Of a stretch of DNA of 64,000 nt, positions 30,663-43,397 are shown in pieces; position 1 is the first letter of the stretch; each line of letters begins with the position of its first letter. A model generated the notes under the pieces. It saw only the letters and a list, made by a program, of their open reading frames with translations, searched no databases and was not told the origin of the DNA. The DNA comes from Haemophilus parainfluenzae (GTDB lineage Bacteria; Pseudomonadota; Gammaproteobacteria; Enterobacterales; Pasteurellaceae): assembly GCF_014931395.1 (NCBI RefSeq), contig NZ_CP063120.1, forward strand, positions 417,501-481,500, read 5' to 3'. A program made the translations under genes and the position numbers.

Positions 30663-32144
30663 TTAACCTGCAACAGCGATACGTTTCATATCTGTCATGT
30701 AGCCACGTAACTCTTGACCGATTAATTCAACCGGGTGGTTACGGATTGCATCGTTTACATCGCGTAAGGTGATGTTGTCGATAGCGACTGCTGGTGTAGG
30801 TTCACCTAAGTCACCTTTTTGTAAGGTTGGGATGATTTCTTTAGCAAGAATAGGGGTCGCTACGTTAGAGAATAAGTAGTTACCATATTCTGCAGTATCA
30901 GAAATGACCACGTTCATTTCGTATAAACGCTTACGCGCGATAGTGTTAGCGATTAACGGTAATTCGTGAAGTGATTCATAGTAAGCTGATTCTTCATAGA
31001 TACCGCTTGCCACCATCGCATCAAAGGCTAATTCAACACCTGCTTTCACCATTGCTACCATTAACACGCCGTTATCAAAGTATTCTTGTTCAGAAATTTT
31101 GATGCCGTCTGCTTTTGGTGCATTTTCAAAGGCAGTTTTGCCGGTTGCTTCACGCCATGCGAATAAATCTTTGTCGCCATTTGCCCAGTCAGCCATCATA
31201 GTTGCTGAGAAGTGACCGCTGATGATGTCATCCATGTGTTTGTAATATAAGAAACCAAGACTTTCTTTGATTTGTTCAGCAAGTTCAAATGCACGTAATT
31301 TTGCGCTGTTTGATAAGCGATCCATCATTAATGTGATACCGCCTTGTTTTAATGCTTCTGTAATGGTTTCCCAACCGTATTGGATAAGTTTGCCTGCGTA
31401 TGCTGGATCTTTACCATCAGCAACAAGTTTGTCGTAACATACGATTGAACCTGCTTGTAACATACCGCAAAGAATGGTTTGTTCACCCATTAAGTCAGAT
31501 TTTACTTCTGCGACGAATGAAGATTCTAATACGCCCGCACGGTCACCACCGGTTGCAGCAGCCCATGCTTTCGCAATTGCCATGCCTTCACCACGTGGAT
31601 CATTGGCTGGGTGAACCGCGATTAATGTTGGTACACCAAAACCACGTTTGTATTCTTCTCGTACTTCAGTACCTGGACATTTTGGTGCACTCATCACCAC
31701 AGTGATGTCTTCACGGATTTGCTCACCCACTTCAACAATGTTGAAACCGTGTGAGTAACCGAATGCTGAATCTTTTTTCATTAATGGCATTACATCAGCC
31801 ACCACTTTAGAGTGTTGTTTATCTGGTGTTAAGTTGATCACTAAGTCTGCGGTTGGAATTAATTCTTGATAAGTGCCCACTTTAAAACCGTTTTCGGTTG
31901 CACGTTGGAATGATGCACGTTTCTCTGCAATCGCTTCTGGACGTAATGCATAAGCGATGTCTAAGCCAGAATCACGCATATTTAAACCTTGGTTTAAACC
32001 TTGTGCACCACAGCCTACGATAACGATTTTTTTGCCTTTTAAGTAGTTGCAACCGTCAGCAAATTCGCTGCGATCCATAAAACGACAACGACCTAATTGG
32101 TCTAATTTTTCGCGTAAATTTAATGTGTTGAAATAGTTAGCCAT
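30663..32144 (-). CDS. ilvC: Ketol-acid reductoisomerase, long (class II) form
   Basis: A 493-aa NADPH- and Mg-dependent enzyme of isoleucine and valine synthesis. The Rossmann motif [12 protein letters not shown] is at about residues 45-56. The duplicated C-terminal knotted domain gives the enterobacterial-type length, against about 330 aa for class I. Conserved [15 protein letters not shown] and the ECAxE-like metal region lie in the second half. Divergent ilvY, a LysR regulator, sits 162 bases away, the same arrangement as in E. coli, where acetolactate induces ilvC through IlvY. Confidence 0.97.
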   Translation of the reverse strand: MANYFNTLNLREKLDQLGRCRFMDRSEFADGCNYLKGKKIVIVGCGAQGLNQGLNMRDSGLDIAYALRPEAIAEKRASFQRATENGFKVGTYQELIPTADLVINLTPDKQHSKVVADVMPLMKKDSAFGYSHGFNIVEVGEQIREDITVVMSAPKCPGTEVREEYKRGFGVPTLIAVHPANDPRGEGMAIAKAWAAATGGDRAGVLESSFVAEVKSDLMGEQTILCGMLQAGSIVCYDKLVADGKDPAYAGKLIQYGWETITEALKQGGITLMMDRLSNSAKLRAFELAEQIKESLGFLYYKHMDDIISGHFSATMMADWANGDKDLFAWREATGKTAFENAPKADGIKISEQEYFDNGVLMVAMVKAGVELAFDAMVASGIYEESAYYESLHELPLIANTIARKRLYEMNVVISDTAEYGNYLFSNVATPILAKEIIPTLQKGDLGEPTPAVAIDNITLRDVNDAIRNHPVELIGQELRGYMTDMKRIAVAG

Positions 32145-32217
32145 TTTTCACCCTTTCTATGATGTTGATTAATGTGTATGAGGTTGTGTTTGAATATAGT
32201 TTTTTGTTGTGAAGTGG

Positions 32218-32245
32218 ATTATAAGGTTTTTAGTTGTTGCGTAAA
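32218..32245 (-). promoter_or_regulatory. ilvC promoter
   Basis: TTTACG (32245-32240), 16-base spacer, consensus TATAAT (32223-32218) on the minus strand. A weak -35 fits an activator-dependent promoter. Confidence 0.6.
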
Positions 32246-32267
32246 GTGATATTATTTGCACTTAGTG

Positions 32268-32282
32268 TTGCAATTTTTGCAA
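32268..32282. promoter_or_regulatory. Candidate IlvY operator
   Basis: TTGCAATTTTTGCAA is a symmetrical pair of TTGCAA elements in the ilvC-ilvY spacer, upstream of the ilvC -35. LysR regulators bind such dyads; the assignment rests on position and symmetry. Confidence 0.55.
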
Positions 32283-32306
32283 TGTCATTTACTTTTACCG
32301 ATACAT

Positions 32307-33185
32307 ATGAACTTTCAAGACCTTCAAATATTTCTTCATCTTGCGGATACACAAAATTTTGCAAAAACCGCTACGCAAAATTATATGTCACCCTCTACGC
32401 TCTCACGTCAAATTCAACGAATGGAAGAAGAATTAGAACAACCTTTATTTATTCGTGATAATCGCCAAGTGCGTTTAACCGAACAAGGTGAGAAATTTCT
32501 GCAATTTGCGAAAGCAGAATGGCAAAACTGGCAAGAGTTTAAGCGTCAGCTGCGAGATAATTCAGCAGAATTAAGCGGAGAGTTACGCTTATTTTGTTCA
32601 GTTACCGCTTCATATAGTCACTTACCACAGGTGTTAGCCAAATTTCGTTCTCGTTATCCGAAAGTTGAAATTCAACTGACGACTGGTGACCCAGCTTCTG
32701 CGGTGCAATTTATTCAATCAGAACAAGTGGATCTTGCCTTGGCGGGAAAACCCAATAATCTGCCGACAGGATTGGAGTTTTATAAGATTGATGATATTTC
32801 CCTTTCATTAATTGCCCCTCGAGTCGCTTGTTTAGCGACACAATTATTACAGGAAGACCCCATTAATTGGCAACAGATGCCTTTTATTTTGCCGTTAGAT
32901 GGAATGGCACGGCAGCGTATCGAACAATGGCTACGTAGCAAACACATTAAACATCCCAAAATTTATGCCACCGTAGCAGGTCATGAAGGAATCGTACCAA
33001 TGGTGGCGCTCGGTTTTGGACTAGCAATGTTGCCGGATGTGGTGATTGATAATAACCCGATGTCAAAAGACGTGTCTCGTTTAAATTTAGACAATCCTGT
33101 TGAGGCGTTTGATTTAGGGGTTTGTGTTCAAAAAAGAAATTTGGCGAATCCCTTAATTCGTGCATTTTGGGAGATGTTAGACTAG
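32307..33185 (+). CDS. ilvY: LysR-type regulator IlvY
   Basis: A 292-aa LysR regulator. The N-terminal winged helix-turn-helix (MNFQDLQIFLHLADTQNFAK, then SPSTLSRQIQRMEEEL) starts at the chosen ATG 32307; an upstream frame to 32256 only runs through the intergenic operator region. The C-terminal effector domain is of the periplasmic-binding fold and includes GHEGIVPMVALGFGLAMLP. It activates divergent ilvC in response to acetohydroxy-acid substrates in E. coli. Confidence 0.9.
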   Translation: MNFQDLQIFLHLADTQNFAKTATQNYMSPSTLSRQIQRMEEELEQPLFIRDNRQVRLTEQGEKFLQFAKAEWQNWQEFKRQLRDNSAELSGELRLFCSVTASYSHLPQVLAKFRSRYPKVEIQLTTGDPASAVQFIQSEQVDLALAGKPNNLPTGLEFYKIDDISLSLIAPRVACLATQLLQEDPINWQQMPFILPLDGMARQRIEQWLRSKHIKHPKIYATVAGHEGIVPMVALGFGLAMLPDVVIDNNPMSKDVSRLNLDNPVEAFDLGVCVQKRNLANPLIRAFWEMLD

Positions 33186-33217
33186 AATAATAAGCAGAAT
33201 TAACCTAAGGATTCATT

Positions 33218-34105
33218 ATGTTAAGAGGCATACTCATTTCACTTTTAGCCTCATTTTTATTTGGCTATATGTATTATTTTTCCACGTTGCTGAAACCGCT
33301 CAGCGGCACGGATATTTTCGGCTATCGAATGCTGTTTACATTCCCTTTCGTTGCCCTTTCCGTCATCATGTTTAAGCAAAAACAGGCATTAGTAGAACAT
33401 ATAAAACGCATCAAAAAACAACCGCTCTTTGCCCTTTCTTATATCACCTGTGGCGCATTAATGGGTTATCAAATGTGGCTCTTTTTGTGGGCACCCAATA
33501 ATGGCAGCTCCTTAAGTGTTTCTTTTGGCTATTTATTATTACCTATTGTAATGGTGGCCGCAGGGCGGATCATTTTTAAAGAGCGAATTTCAACATTGAA
33601 ATTCATTGCCGTATTAATTGCGGCAGTAGGAGTGATTTCTAACATCATTTTAAAAGGCGGATTATCTTGGGAGGCCATTGTTATCTGTGTGGGTTACACC
33701 ACCTACTTCTCGATACGAAAAGCCTTAAAAAATACCGATCTTGGTGCCTTTTGCTTAGAAATGATCGCATTATTGCCGATTAGCGTTTACTTTGCCCTTC
33801 AAACTGATTTTGCCACCGTGCAGGAATCGAATCCTAATATTTGGGGGTTATTGGTATTGCTCGGGCTCATTAGTGGCTCTGCATTGATTGCTTACGTGAT
33901 CGCCAGCAATATGCTGCCGATGAATTTGCTCGGCCTTCTAGGCTATGTTGAAACCATTTTGATGGTGATTATTTCATTTTTAATTGGAGAGAAAATGGAT
34001 GCGGACAGCTATCCGTTATTCATTTGTTTAGTATTGGCGATGAGCCTGATTATTTTTGATGGCGTGTATAAACAGCGCGCTAAGGGAACAAACCATGTCG
34101 TTTAA
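33218..34105 (+). CDS. rarD: RarD-type EamA family membrane transporter
   Basis: A 295-aa protein with ten hydrophobic segments in two EamA repeats (drug/metabolite transporter superfamily, RarD subgroup). The N-terminal [17 protein letters not shown] with GTDIFGYRM is typical of RarD. Substrate is unknown; the old chloramphenicol-sensitivity name is not a proven function. It overlaps glpE by 11 bases, so both are cotranscribed. Confidence 0.85.
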   Translation: MLRGILISLLASFLFGYMYYFSTLLKPLSGTDIFGYRMLFTFPFVALSVIMFKQKQALVEHIKRIKKQPLFALSYITCGALMGYQMWLFLWAPNNGSSLSVSFGYLLLPIVMVAAGRIIFKERISTLKFIAVLIAAVGVISNIILKGGLSWEAIVICVGYTTYFSIRKALKNTDLGAFCLEMIALLPISVYFALQTDFATVQESNPNIWGLLVLLGLISGSALIAYVIASNMLPMNLLGLLGYVETILMVIISFLIGEKMDADSYPLFICLVLAMSLIIFDGVYKQRAKGTNHVV

Positions 34106-34412
34106 AGAAATTAGCCCGGAACAAGCTTGGGAGATGGTGCAAAATGGCGCCATCCTTGCTGATGTCCGGGACCCTCAACGTTTTACCTATTCCCATGCGA
34201 AAGGGGCGTTTCATTTAACCAACCAAAGTTTTTTACAATTTGAAGAACAAGTGGATTTCGACTCCCCAATTATCGTGAGTTGTTATCATGGCGTGAGCAG
34301 CCGAAATGTGGCGACTTTCCTCGTTGAACAAGGCTATGAAAATGTGTTTAGTGTCATTGGCGGGTTTGATGGTTGGGTAAAAGCCGGTTTACCGATAGAA
34401 ACGGCTTATTAA
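34095..34412 (+). CDS. glpE: Thiosulfate sulfurtransferase GlpE (single-domain rhodanese)
   Basis: A 105-aa single rhodanese domain, transferring sulfane sulfur from thiosulfate to an acceptor thiol. The catalytic Cys is in VSCYHGVSS (about residue 63); [10 protein letters not shown] and [13 protein letters not shown] are the other family segments. I use ATG 34095, after AAGGGA and inside the 3' end of rarD; an earlier in-frame start at 34056 adds 13 residues encoded only by the rarD reading overlap. Confidence 0.93.
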   Translation: MSFKEISPEQAWEMVQNGAILADVRDPQRFTYSHAKGAFHLTNQSFLQFEEQVDFDSPIIVSCYHGVSSRNVATFLVEQGYENVFSVIGGFDGWVKAGLPIETAY

Positions 34413-34425
34413 TATTTTTTGATTT

Positions 34426-34453
34426 AAAGTGCGGTGAAATTTACCGCACTTTT
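34426..34453. terminator. Bidirectional uptake-sequence terminator
   Basis: AAAGTGCGGT, a short loop, ACCGCACTTTT between convergent glpE and the flavin oxidoreductase gene. Confidence 0.8.
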
Positions 34454-34466
34454 CATTTTTGTCTCG

Positions 34467-35504
34467 CTATTGCTTATCCACAATCGCTTTCAAAATGGCG
34501 TAAGATTGTGCTTGTTTTTGTTCATCAAAAATATAGCTTACCGCCATAATTTCATCAAAATGCACTCGTTCACGGAGTTGTTTAAGTTGAAATTCCACGC
34601 TTTCAGGACTACCGATCAGTGAACAAGCAGTCATTTGTTCCACCACTGCGCGTTCTTGGTTGTAAATTGGGATTTCCTCGAAATCGACCGGTCCAAAGTG
34701 CGGTTTCTTTTGGGCGTGCATTTGAGCTTTCCAAACATCTTCTTCTGATGCCATTGGTGGTTGTAAATTTTGTTGTGCGTTAGTGACCACATTTAAGAAA
34801 AAGAGTGTTTGTGTTGTCGCCAGTTGTTTCGCTTCTTTATCGGTTTCGGCAACGATCGCGTTCACACCTAAGATAACATAAGGCTCAGCAAGATAGGTAG
34901 AGGGCTTGAAGTTTTTGCGATAAATCTCTACCGCCATTTCCATCATGCGTGGCGCAAAGTGTGAAGCAAAGGCATAAGGCAAGCCAAGTTCTGCCGCAAG
35001 ATAGGCACTTTCGGTGCTCGATCCTAAAATATAAAACGGTATATTCAAGCCAGCGGAAGGATACGCAGAAACCGGGTTGCAATCTTTAAAGTAACCGCGA
35101 AGTTCCGCAATTTCTGCTGGAAAGTCCAGACTGTTTCGTCCACGACGAAGTGCCGCAGCCGTTTGCATATCCGTTCCTGGCGCACGCCCTAAACCGAGTT
35201 CAACACGATTTGGATAAAGCGTCTCCAGTGTGCCATATTGCTCTGCTACCACATAAGGTGAATGATTCGGTAACATCACGCCACCTGAGCCAACGCGCAG
35301 GGTCTTCGTATTGGCTAGCGTATGCTGAATTAAAAGTGCGGTCGCTGAACTCACCAAATTTTTCATATTATGATGCTCAGCAATCCAATAGCGTTCGATG
35401 CCGATGTTTTCAGCGTGTTTTGCAAGATTTACCATCGACTCAACGGCTTGCAAATACGTTTGCCCTTCTCGAACGGGGGCGAGATTAAGAATAGAGAGCT
35501 TCAT
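34467..35504 (-). CDS. LLM-class flavin-dependent oxidoreductase (luciferase-like)
   Basis: A 345-aa TIM-barrel flavin oxidoreductase of the bacterial luciferase-like superfamily (YhbW subgroup). Typical blocks are RYWIAEHHNM (about 40), RVGSGGVMLPNHSPYVVAEQ (about 70), and VELGLGRAPGTD (about 100). Members use reduced FMN or F420; non-Actinobacterial members are presumed FMN users. Substrate unknown. Monocistronic, convergent to glpE. Uptake cores at 34696-34704 and 35334-35342 lie in the coding region. Confidence 0.87.
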   Translation of the reverse strand: MKLSILNLAPVREGQTYLQAVESMVNLAKHAENIGIERYWIAEHHNMKNLVSSATALLIQHTLANTKTLRVGSGGVMLPNHSPYVVAEQYGTLETLYPNRVELGLGRAPGTDMQTAAALRRGRNSLDFPAEIAELRGYFKDCNPVSAYPSAGLNIPFYILGSSTESAYLAAELGLPYAFASHFAPRMMEMAVEIYRKNFKPSTYLAEPYVILGVNAIVAETDKEAKQLATTQTLFFLNVVTNAQQNLQPPMASEEDVWKAQMHAQKKPHFGPVDFEEIPIYNQERAVVEQMTACSLIGSPESVEFQLKQLRERVHFDEIMAVSYIFDEQKQAQSYAILKAIVDKQ

Positions 35505-35643
35505 TTTATTTCCTCATGATTGATTTGTTGAGCGTCATTATACGTGTTTTTTCTGGCAGAAATATCGATAAAATTAGAATAGACTGTTCCGAGAAAAGGA
35601 AAAATATTGCAAAATAAGCGCAAATTCAGATGTATTCGAAAAA

Positions 35644-37560
35644 ATGATTGTATTTAATAATATTTCCCTAAAGCGCGGGCAAACCGAATTGCTCGAGAAT
35701 GCCACGGCGACCATTAATCCGAAACAAAAAGTCGGTTTGGTGGGTAAGAATGGTTGCGGTAAGTCGTCTCTTTTTGCCCTATTAAAAAAAGAATTAACGC
35801 CAGAGGGCGGCGAGGTTACTTATCCATCCAACTGGCGGGTATCTTGGGTGAATCAAGAAACGCCAGCATTGGATATTCCCGCTATTGATTATGTGATTCA
35901 AGGGGATCGCGAATATTGCCGTTTACAGCAGGAACTTAACGAAGCCAATGAGCGTAATGATGGTCATGCGATTGCGCGCATTCACGGGCAGTTAGAAACC
36001 TTAGATGCTTGGACGATCCAATCTCGTGCGGCTTCCTTATTACATGGTTTAGGCTTTAGCCAAGACGAAATCACTCAACCGGTGAAATCCTTCTCCGGTG
36101 GTTGGCGAATGCGCTTGAATTTGGCACAAGCATTGCTTTGTCCATCGGATTTATTATTACTGGATGAACCAACCAACCATTTGGATTTGGATGCAGTGAT
36201 TTGGTTAGAACGTTGGTTAGTGCAATATCAAGGCACCTTGGTATTAATCTCCCACGACCGAGATTTTCTCGATCCGATCGTGACGAAAATCCTTCATATC
36301 GAAAATCAGAAGCTCAACGAATATACGGGCGATTATTCCTCCTTTGAAGTGCAACGAGCAACCAAACTGGCACAACAAACAGCGATGTATCGTCAGCAAC
36401 AACAAAAGATATCTCATTTACAAAAGTATATCGATCGATTTAAAGCCAAAGCAACCAAAGCCAAACAAGCACAAAGCCGTATGAAAGCCTTAGAGCGCAT
36501 GGAACTGATTGCACCGGCTTATGTGGATAATCCTTTTACCTTTGAATTTCGCCCTCCGCTATCCTTGCCGAACCCTTTGGTGATGATTGAACAGGCGAGC
36601 GCAGGTTATGGTAGCGGTGAAAGTGCGGTAGAAATTTTAACTAAAATTAAACTGAATTTAGTGCCGGGTTCGCGCATCGGTTTGCTCGGGAAAAACGGTG
36701 CAGGGAAATCAACCTTGATTAAATTGTTAGCGGGAGAGCTCACCGCTCTTTCCGGTACTGTGCAATTAGCTAAAGGCGTACAACTCGGCTATTTTGCTCA
36801 GCATCAGCTCGATACCCTACGCGCAGATGAGTCCGCTCTTTGGCATATGCAGAAACTTGCACCGGAGCAAACGGAGCAACAGGTACGGGATTACCTCGGG
36901 AGTTTTGCATTCCATGGTGACAAAGTTAATCAAGCGGTGAAAGCCTTTTCCGGTGGAGAAAAAGCCCGTTTGGTGCTCGCGCTGATTGTTTGGCAACGTC
37001 CAAACTTATTACTGCTTGACGAGCCAACTAACCATTTGGATTTGGATATGCGTCAGGCATTAACCGAAGCGCTAGTGGATTACGAGGGCTCTTTGGTGGT
37101 GGTTTCCCATGATCGTCACTTACTACGTAATACCGTGGAAGAATTCTATTTGGTACACGATAAAAAAGTGGAAGAATTCAAAGGCGACTTAGAGGATTAT
37201 CAAAAATGGCTGAATGAACAAAACAGTGCACCAGAAAATAAATCCTCGGAGAAAAATGACGACAATGAAAATTCCATGCAAAATCGCAAGGAACAAAAAC
37301 GTCGTGAGGCCGAACTTCGCCAACAAACTGCACCTCTTCGCAAACAAATCTCTCAATTGGAGGAAAAAATGAATAAGCATGCCTCCAAACTTGCGGAGAT
37401 TGAAAACCAATTGGCAGATTCCGAACTATACAGCGCAGAAAATAAAGAAAAATTGACCGCACTTTTGGCACAGCAAGTAGAGGTGAAGAAAGCGTTGGAA
37501 GAAGTCGAAATGGATTGGTTAGCGGCCCAAGAAGAATTGGAAGCAATGCTACAAGCATAG
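35644..37560 (+). CDS. yheS: ABC-F ATPase YheS
   Basis: A 638-aa cytoplasmic protein with two ABC domains and no membrane segment. Domain 1 has Walker A GKNGCGKS (about residue 34), signature FSGGWRMRL, and Walker B LLLLDEPTNHLD; domain 2 has GKNGAGKST (about 345), FSGGEKARL and the same Walker B. A basic linker and a C-terminal coiled coil of about 100 residues follow, as in the YheS subgroup of translation-associated ABC-F factors. It precedes yrdD by 9 bases and starts the yheS-yrdD-tsaC-aroE-tag cluster. Uptake cores lie at 36621-36629 and 37456-37464. Confidence 0.92.
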   Translation: MIVFNNISLKRGQTELLENATATINPKQKVGLVGKNGCGKSSLFALLKKELTPEGGEVTYPSNWRVSWVNQETPALDIPAIDYVIQGDREYCRLQQELNEANERNDGHAIARIHGQLETLDAWTIQSRAASLLHGLGFSQDEITQPVKSFSGGWRMRLNLAQALLCPSDLLLLDEPTNHLDLDAVIWLERWLVQYQGTLVLISHDRDFLDPIVTKILHIENQKLNEYTGDYSSFEVQRATKLAQQTAMYRQQQQKISHLQKYIDRFKAKATKAKQAQSRMKALERMELIAPAYVDNPFTFEFRPPLSLPNPLVMIEQASAGYGSGESAVEILTKIKLNLVPGSRIGLLGKNGAGKSTLIKLLAGELTALSGTVQLAKGVQLGYFAQHQLDTLRADESALWHMQKLAPEQTEQQVRDYLGSFAFHGDKVNQAVKAFSGGEKARLVLALIVWQRPNLLLLDEPTNHLDLDMRQALTEALVDYEGSLVVVSHDRHLLRNTVEEFYLVHDKKVEEFKGDLEDYQKWLNEQNSAPENKSSEKNDDNENSMQNRKEQKRREAELRQQTAPLRKQISQLEEKMNKHASKLAEIENQLADSELYSAENKEKLTALLAQQVEVKKALEEVEMDWLAAQEELEAMLQA

Positions 37561-37569
37561 GGAGAGCGT

Positions 37570-38112
37570 ATGAGTCAAAGTCTTTTCCAACACACAAAAC
37601 ACGAAGAATACTGCCCACAATGTGGCGCGCCTTTGCAAATGAAACAGGGTAAAAAAGGGCTGTTTTTAGGTTGTACAGCATATCCCACCTGTGATTATTT
37701 GCGTCCCTTACATAAGGGAGAACATAAGGTGTTGAAAGAGCTTGATGAAACCTGTCCGCAATGTGGCAACCCACTCCAACTCAAACGAGGTGCTTTTGGC
37801 ATGTTCATCGGTTGCAGTCATTATCCCGATTGTGATTTTGTGGTGCATGAGCAACAGGATGAAGAGCAATCCATTGACTGCCCGGAATGCCATAAAGGAT
37901 ATTTGGTTGCCCGTCGCGGACGACAGGGGAAAATCTTTTATGGCTGCGATAACTTTCCCCATTGCAAATTTTCCTTACCGGCAAAACCCTATGCCATGCC
38001 TTGTCCACAATGCCATTTTCCACTCGCACTATTAAAAAATGAAATTGCCGAACAGCAAGTGTGGCAATGTGCGAATAAAGGCTGTCGACATATTTTTGAG
38101 AACGAAAAATGA
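37570..38112 (+). CDS. yrdD: Topoisomerase-type C4 zinc-finger protein YrdD
   Basis: A 180-aa protein of four zinc ribbons like those in the tail of topoisomerase I. Three are complete: [47 protein letters not shown]; the fourth (CPQCHFPL ... QCANKGC) is slightly different in spacing. There is no catalytic topoisomerase part. A single-stranded nucleic acid binding role is inferred. The stop overlaps the tsaC ATG by four bases. Confidence 0.88.
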   Translation: MSQSLFQHTKHEEYCPQCGAPLQMKQGKKGLFLGCTAYPTCDYLRPLHKGEHKVLKELDETCPQCGNPLQLKRGAFGMFIGCSHYPDCDFVVHEQQDEEQSIDCPECHKGYLVARRGRQGKIFYGCDNFPHCKFSLPAKPYAMPCPQCHFPLALLKNEIAEQQVWQCANKGCRHIFENEK

Positions 38113-38660
38113 ATGTACAACAAATTGCCGCCCGTTTAATGCAAGACGAAGTCGTTGCCTATCCTACTGAGGCGGTATTCGGTTTGGGCTGTAATCCGCT
38201 GAGTGAAAGTGCGGTCAGAAAATTGCTTGATTTAAAACAGCGTCCGATTGAAAAAGGCCTTATTTTAGTCGCGCCGAGCTTGCATTTTTTGCAGCCCTTT
38301 GTTGATTTTTCCCATTTGTCTGACGAACAGCTTGCACGCTTACAGGCACAATACGATCATCCAATCACCTGGGTGGTGCCGGCTAAGACAGAGGTTCCAG
38401 ATTTCCTGACGGGGCAATTTAATAGTATTGCGGTGCGTTTATGTACTCATCTTGCCGTCAAAGCCTTGTGCGAAAAAACAGGCTTTGCTCTCACCTCGAC
38501 CAGCGCGAACTTAACCGGTCAATCACCTTGCCGCAGCGCAGATGCTGTGCGTTCCCAATTTGGAGCAGATTTCCCTGTGCTTGATGAAGCTGTCGGCCAA
38601 GCACAAAATCCATCGGAAATTCGCGATTTGCTCACAAACCAACTATTCAGACAAGGATAA
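38109..38660 (+). CDS. tsaC: Threonylcarbamoyl-AMP synthase TsaC
   Basis: A 183-aa YrdC/Sua5-domain enzyme making threonylcarbamoyl-AMP from threonine, bicarbonate and ATP for the t6A37 modification of ANN-decoding tRNAs. The start region [16 protein letters not shown] (about residues 16-31), [13 protein letters not shown], and [14 protein letters not shown] near the C-terminus are all present. No Sua5 extension, so the short TsaC type. In a coupled operon between yrdD and aroE. Uptake core at 38207-38215. Confidence 0.95.
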   Translation: MNVQQIAARLMQDEVVAYPTEAVFGLGCNPLSESAVRKLLDLKQRPIEKGLILVAPSLHFLQPFVDFSHLSDEQLARLQAQYDHPITWVVPAKTEVPDFLTGQFNSIAVRLCTHLAVKALCEKTGFALTSTSANLTGQSPCRSADAVRSQFGADFPVLDEAVGQAQNPSEIRDLLTNQLFRQG

Positions 38661-40036
<1,376 letters not shown>

Positions 40037-40082
40037 TGTTCCAGTATAATCCCCCTAATTTCATCTGAATAAGAGCTGAATT

Positions 40083-42425
40083 ATGAATAAAAAATATACC
40101 TTAATTTCAATCTCAATTCTGACCGCACTTTATAGTCAACAAAGTTTGGCAGATCTGCATGCTCAATGTTTACTTGGCGTGCCTCATTTTACTGGTGAAG
40201 TTGTAAAAGGTGATGTTAATAATTTGCCAGTTTATATTGAAGCAGATAAAGCAGAAATTAATCAGCCAACTCAGGCGATTTATCAAGGCAATGTCGATTT
40301 GAAACAAGGAAACCGCCATTTAGTTGGTAATTCAGTTGAAGTTAAACAAACAGGTGAAGGTAAACAAGTTCAACGTTGGGCTTATTTACGTGGTGGATTT
40401 GATTATAAAGACAACCAAATCAATCTATTAGGTAATGATGCGAGTTTTAATTTAGATAGCAAAAACGGTAACGTAACCGATGCAGACTACCAACTTGTAG
40501 GACGTCAAGGTCGAGGTAAAGCACAAGAAATTGAGTTAGGTGATGATTACCGCTTAATGAAAAACGCGACATTTACCTCTTGTTTACCCGACGATAATGC
40601 CTGGGCGGTAGATGCCTCTGAGATTCGTCAGCACATCAAAGAAGAATATGCCGAATTTTGGCATGCACGTTTTAAAGTATTAGGTGTGCCAGTATTCTAT
40701 ACTCCTTATCTGCAATTACCGATTGGTGATCGCCGTCGTTCAGGTTTATTAATGCCAACCGTTGGTCATTCTAGCCGTGATGGTTATTGGTATAAACAAC
40801 CAATTTATTGGAATATTGCACCCAATTACGATGCCACATTTGCACCAAAATATATGTCTCGTCGTGGATGGCAATTAAATGGTGAATTCCGTTATTTAAC
40901 GCCAGTTGGTGAAGGTAGATTGGCAGGAGAATATTTAGGACGTGATCGTTATGATGAATATACCAGTGATAATCGTAAGCGTCATTTGTTCTATTGGAAC
41001 CATAATTCCTCTTTTCTTGAAAACTGGCGTTTCAATGTTGATTACACTAAGGTAAGTGATAAACGTTATTTTACTGATTTTGATTCAGATTATGGTGACA
41101 GTACTGATGGTTATGCAAATCAATACGCACGTATTGCTTACTATAAACCTAATTACAACTTCGCGATTTCAGCACGTCAGTTCCAGATTTTTGATGAAGT
41201 CGATATCGGGCCTTACCGAGCGATGCCACAAATCGACTTCAATTATTACAAAAATGATTTGGCGAATGGTTGGGTCGATTTTAAATTATTTTCGCAAGCA
41301 GTACGCTTTGATAATGATAGTGCTTTGATGCCAAAAGCATGGCGTTTTCATGTTGAACCAAGCTTGTCTACAGCAATGTCAAATAAATATGGTAGCTTGA
41401 ATATTGAGACTAAACTTTACGCGACCCATTATAACCAGAAAAAAGGTTCATCTTCTGCAGCAGAAGACGTACAAAAATCAGTAAATCGTGTATTGCCACA
41501 ATTAAAAGTAGATTTACAAACGGTTTTAGCAAGCAATAAAACTTTATTTGATGGCTATACACAAACGCTTGAGCCTCATGTTCAATATTTGTATCGACCA
41601 TACAAAGACCAAAGTAATATTGGTTCAAAACGAGTGAATGATTATCTTGGCTTTGGTTATGATTCCGCGTTAGTCCAACAAGATTATTATTCATTATTCC
41701 GTGATCGTCGTTATAGTGGTTTAGATCGTATTTCATCAGCTAATCAAATAACGCTTGGTGGAACAACTCGTTTTTATGATAAGAATTCTGATGAACGTTT
41801 TAACTTCTCTGCAGGACAAATTTATTATTTAACGGCATCAAAAATTGATGATAATCCAAATAATCGTACGCCAAAATCCTCTTCTTCTTGGGCCTTGGAG
41901 TCTAACTGGAAAATTAGCGATAAATGGAATTGGCGCGGTAGCTACCAATACGATACATTGCTAGATAAAGCCTCATTGGCGAATAGCAGTTTGGAATTTA
42001 ACCCGATGAAGAACAATCTGATTCAGTTAAATTATCGTTATGCGAGCAAAGAGTACATCAACCAAAACTTGGGTGCTTCCGCAAACCGTTATCAACAAGA
42101 CATTAAACAGGTTGGTGTTGTGGCTGCATGGGAAGTGTCGGATAACTGGGCTCTTGTTGGAAAATACTATCAAGATATTGCGTTGAAAAAACCGGTTGAG
42201 CAATATGTGGGGGTGCAATATAACTCGTGCTGTTGGTCTTTAGGCGTTGGTGCAAGACGTTATGTGACGAGTCGCCAAAATCAACGTAACGACCAAGTGG
42301 TTTATGACAACAGCGTTGGTGTCACCTTCGAATTACGAGGTTTAGGTGAAAATGACCATCAAAGCGGTATTGAAGACATGCTGAAGAAAGGGAAACTTCC
42401 TTATATTCAAGCGTTTAGCTTATAG
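40083..42425 (+). CDS. lptD: LPS-assembly outer-membrane protein LptD
   Basis: A 780-aa beta-barrel that inserts LOS in the outer leaflet together with LptE. A signal peptide (residues 1-23, ending LA) is followed by the OstA-type jellyroll (about 45-180, with [17 protein letters not shown]) and a large barrel (about 200-780). Conserved cysteines for the inter-domain disulfides are present early (AQCLLG and TSCLPDD) and late ([10 protein letters not shown]). Length matches H. influenzae LptD. An uptake core at 40122-40130 encodes LTAL in the signal peptide. A terminator follows 10 bases after the stop. Confidence 0.97.
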   Translation: MNKKYTLISISILTALYSQQSLADLHAQCLLGVPHFTGEVVKGDVNNLPVYIEADKAEINQPTQAIYQGNVDLKQGNRHLVGNSVEVKQTGEGKQVQRWAYLRGGFDYKDNQINLLGNDASFNLDSKNGNVTDADYQLVGRQGRGKAQEIELGDDYRLMKNATFTSCLPDDNAWAVDASEIRQHIKEEYAEFWHARFKVLGVPVFYTPYLQLPIGDRRRSGLLMPTVGHSSRDGYWYKQPIYWNIAPNYDATFAPKYMSRRGWQLNGEFRYLTPVGEGRLAGEYLGRDRYDEYTSDNRKRHLFYWNHNSSFLENWRFNVDYTKVSDKRYFTDFDSDYGDSTDGYANQYARIAYYKPNYNFAISARQFQIFDEVDIGPYRAMPQIDFNYYKNDLANGWVDFKLFSQAVRFDNDSALMPKAWRFHVEPSLSTAMSNKYGSLNIETKLYATHYNQKKGSSSAAEDVQKSVNRVLPQLKVDLQTVLASNKTLFDGYTQTLEPHVQYLYRPYKDQSNIGSKRVNDYLGFGYDSALVQQDYYSLFRDRRYSGLDRISSANQITLGGTTRFYDKNSDERFNFSAGQIYYLTASKIDDNPNNRTPKSSSSWALESNWKISDKWNWRGSYQYDTLLDKASLANSSLEFNPMKNNLIQLNYRYASKEYINQNLGASANRYQQDIKQVGVVAAWEVSDNWALVGKYYQDIALKKPVEQYVGVQYNSCCWSLGVGARRYVTSRQNQRNDQVVYDNSVGVTFELRGLGENDHQSGIEDMLKKGKLPYIQAFSL

Positions 42426-42435
42426 TGAAATGAAT

Positions 42436-42461
42436 AAAGGCTACCATAAGGTAGCCTTTTT
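42436..42461 (+). terminator. lptD intrinsic terminator
   Basis: AAAGGCTACC, short loop, GGTAGCCTTT and a T-run, 10 bases past the lptD stop. Confidence 0.92.
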
Positions 42462-42467
42462 GTTTAG

Positions 42468-42506
42468 AAGTGCGGTTAAAAAAGACAAGGATTTTTGACC
42501 GCACTT
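42468..42506 (-). terminator. Uptake-sequence terminator after xerC
   Basis: Two inverted uptake cores (42468-42476, 42498-42506) separated by 21 bases, directly before the xerC stop on the convergent strand. It sits next to the separate lptD terminator. Confidence 0.7.
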
Positions 42507-42509
42507 TGT

Positions 42510-43397
42510 TTATTTTTTTCGTTTTGCTCGAGGATGGGCTTGATCATACACTTCTGCAAGATATTGGAAATTTAAATGCGTATAAATTTGCGTGGTGGAT
42601 AAATTACTGTGTCCTAAAAGCTCTTGAACAGCCCGCAAATCTGAACTCGCTTCCAGCATGTGAGTGGCAAAAGAGTGACGTAGTTTATGCGGATTGAGAT
42701 GGCTGTTTAATCCTTGTCGAATGCCCCAGGTTTCCATTCGTTTTTGAATAGAACGATGAGTAAGGCGATTTCCCTGTTGGCTCACGAAAAGCGCTTCATC
42801 TTTTGGATTAAATAAAGGGCGTACTTTCAACCATTGCTGAATTGCATGAGAAGCATAGCGTCCAAAAGGCACAATACGTTCTTTGTTTCCTTTACCAATC
42901 ACTCTCACTTCACGTACACGGGTATTAATGCTATTGAGGTTTAAGCCTTGTAATTCAGATAAGCGAAGTCCTGAGCTATACATCAACTCCATCATCGCAC
43001 GATCACGCAAATCAATCGGATCTTTGCTGTCATTTGAAAGCAATTTTTGGACCTGTTCAGCATCAATATTTTTGGGTAAATGCTTGCCTTGTTTCGGTGC
43101 TGAAATACCCGTTGCCGGATTCACTTTCATTTGCCCTTGTTGTACAAGATAGCTGAAAAACTGACGAAGAGCAGATAAACGTAATGCCAAGCTCTTTTCT
43201 TTTAAACCTTGCTTACGGCTTTCCGCTAAAATAAGACGAACCACACTTGGATTTACTTGCTGCCAGTGCTGAATACCTTTTTCAGCTAAAATCGCTAAAA
43301 TGGCATCCAGTTGATGTTGATAATTAGTGAGGGTATGTGGGCTTACTTGGCGTTCAATTCGCAAGTAATCCCAATATTGATTGAGGAGTGTATGCAT
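42510..43397 (-). CDS. xerC: Tyrosine recombinase XerC
   Basis: A 295-aa site-specific recombinase that with XerD resolves chromosome dimers at dif. The N-terminal SAM-like domain ([19 protein letters not shown]) is followed by the catalytic domain with Arg in [13 protein letters not shown], His-x-x-Arg in [11 protein letters not shown], His in GHSNLSTTQ and nucleophile Tyr in IYTHL. I call XerC over XerD by the PRAKRKK-type tail and context beside the acetyltransferase and tpiA, as in H. influenzae. ATG overlaps the upstream stop (TAATG). Confidence 0.9.
   Translation of the reverse strand: MHTLLNQYWDYLRIERQVSPHTLTNYQHQLDAILAILAEKGIQHWQQVNPSVVRLILAESRKQGLKEKSLALRLSALRQFFSYLVQQGQMKVNPATGISAPKQGKHLPKNIDAEQVQKLLSNDSKDPIDLRDRAMMELMYSSGLRLSELQGLNLNSINTRVREVRVIGKGNKERIVPFGRYASHAIQQWLKVRPLFNPKDEALFVSQQGNRLTHRSIQKRMETWGIRQGLNSHLNPHKLRHSFATHMLEASSDLRAVQELLGHSNLSTTQIYTHLNFQYLAEVYDQAHPRAKRKK

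Noticed and set aside
37178..37774. 198-residue minus-strand frame spanning yheS end and yrdD
   Set aside because: It crosses two conserved genes and has a composition typical of antisense reading.
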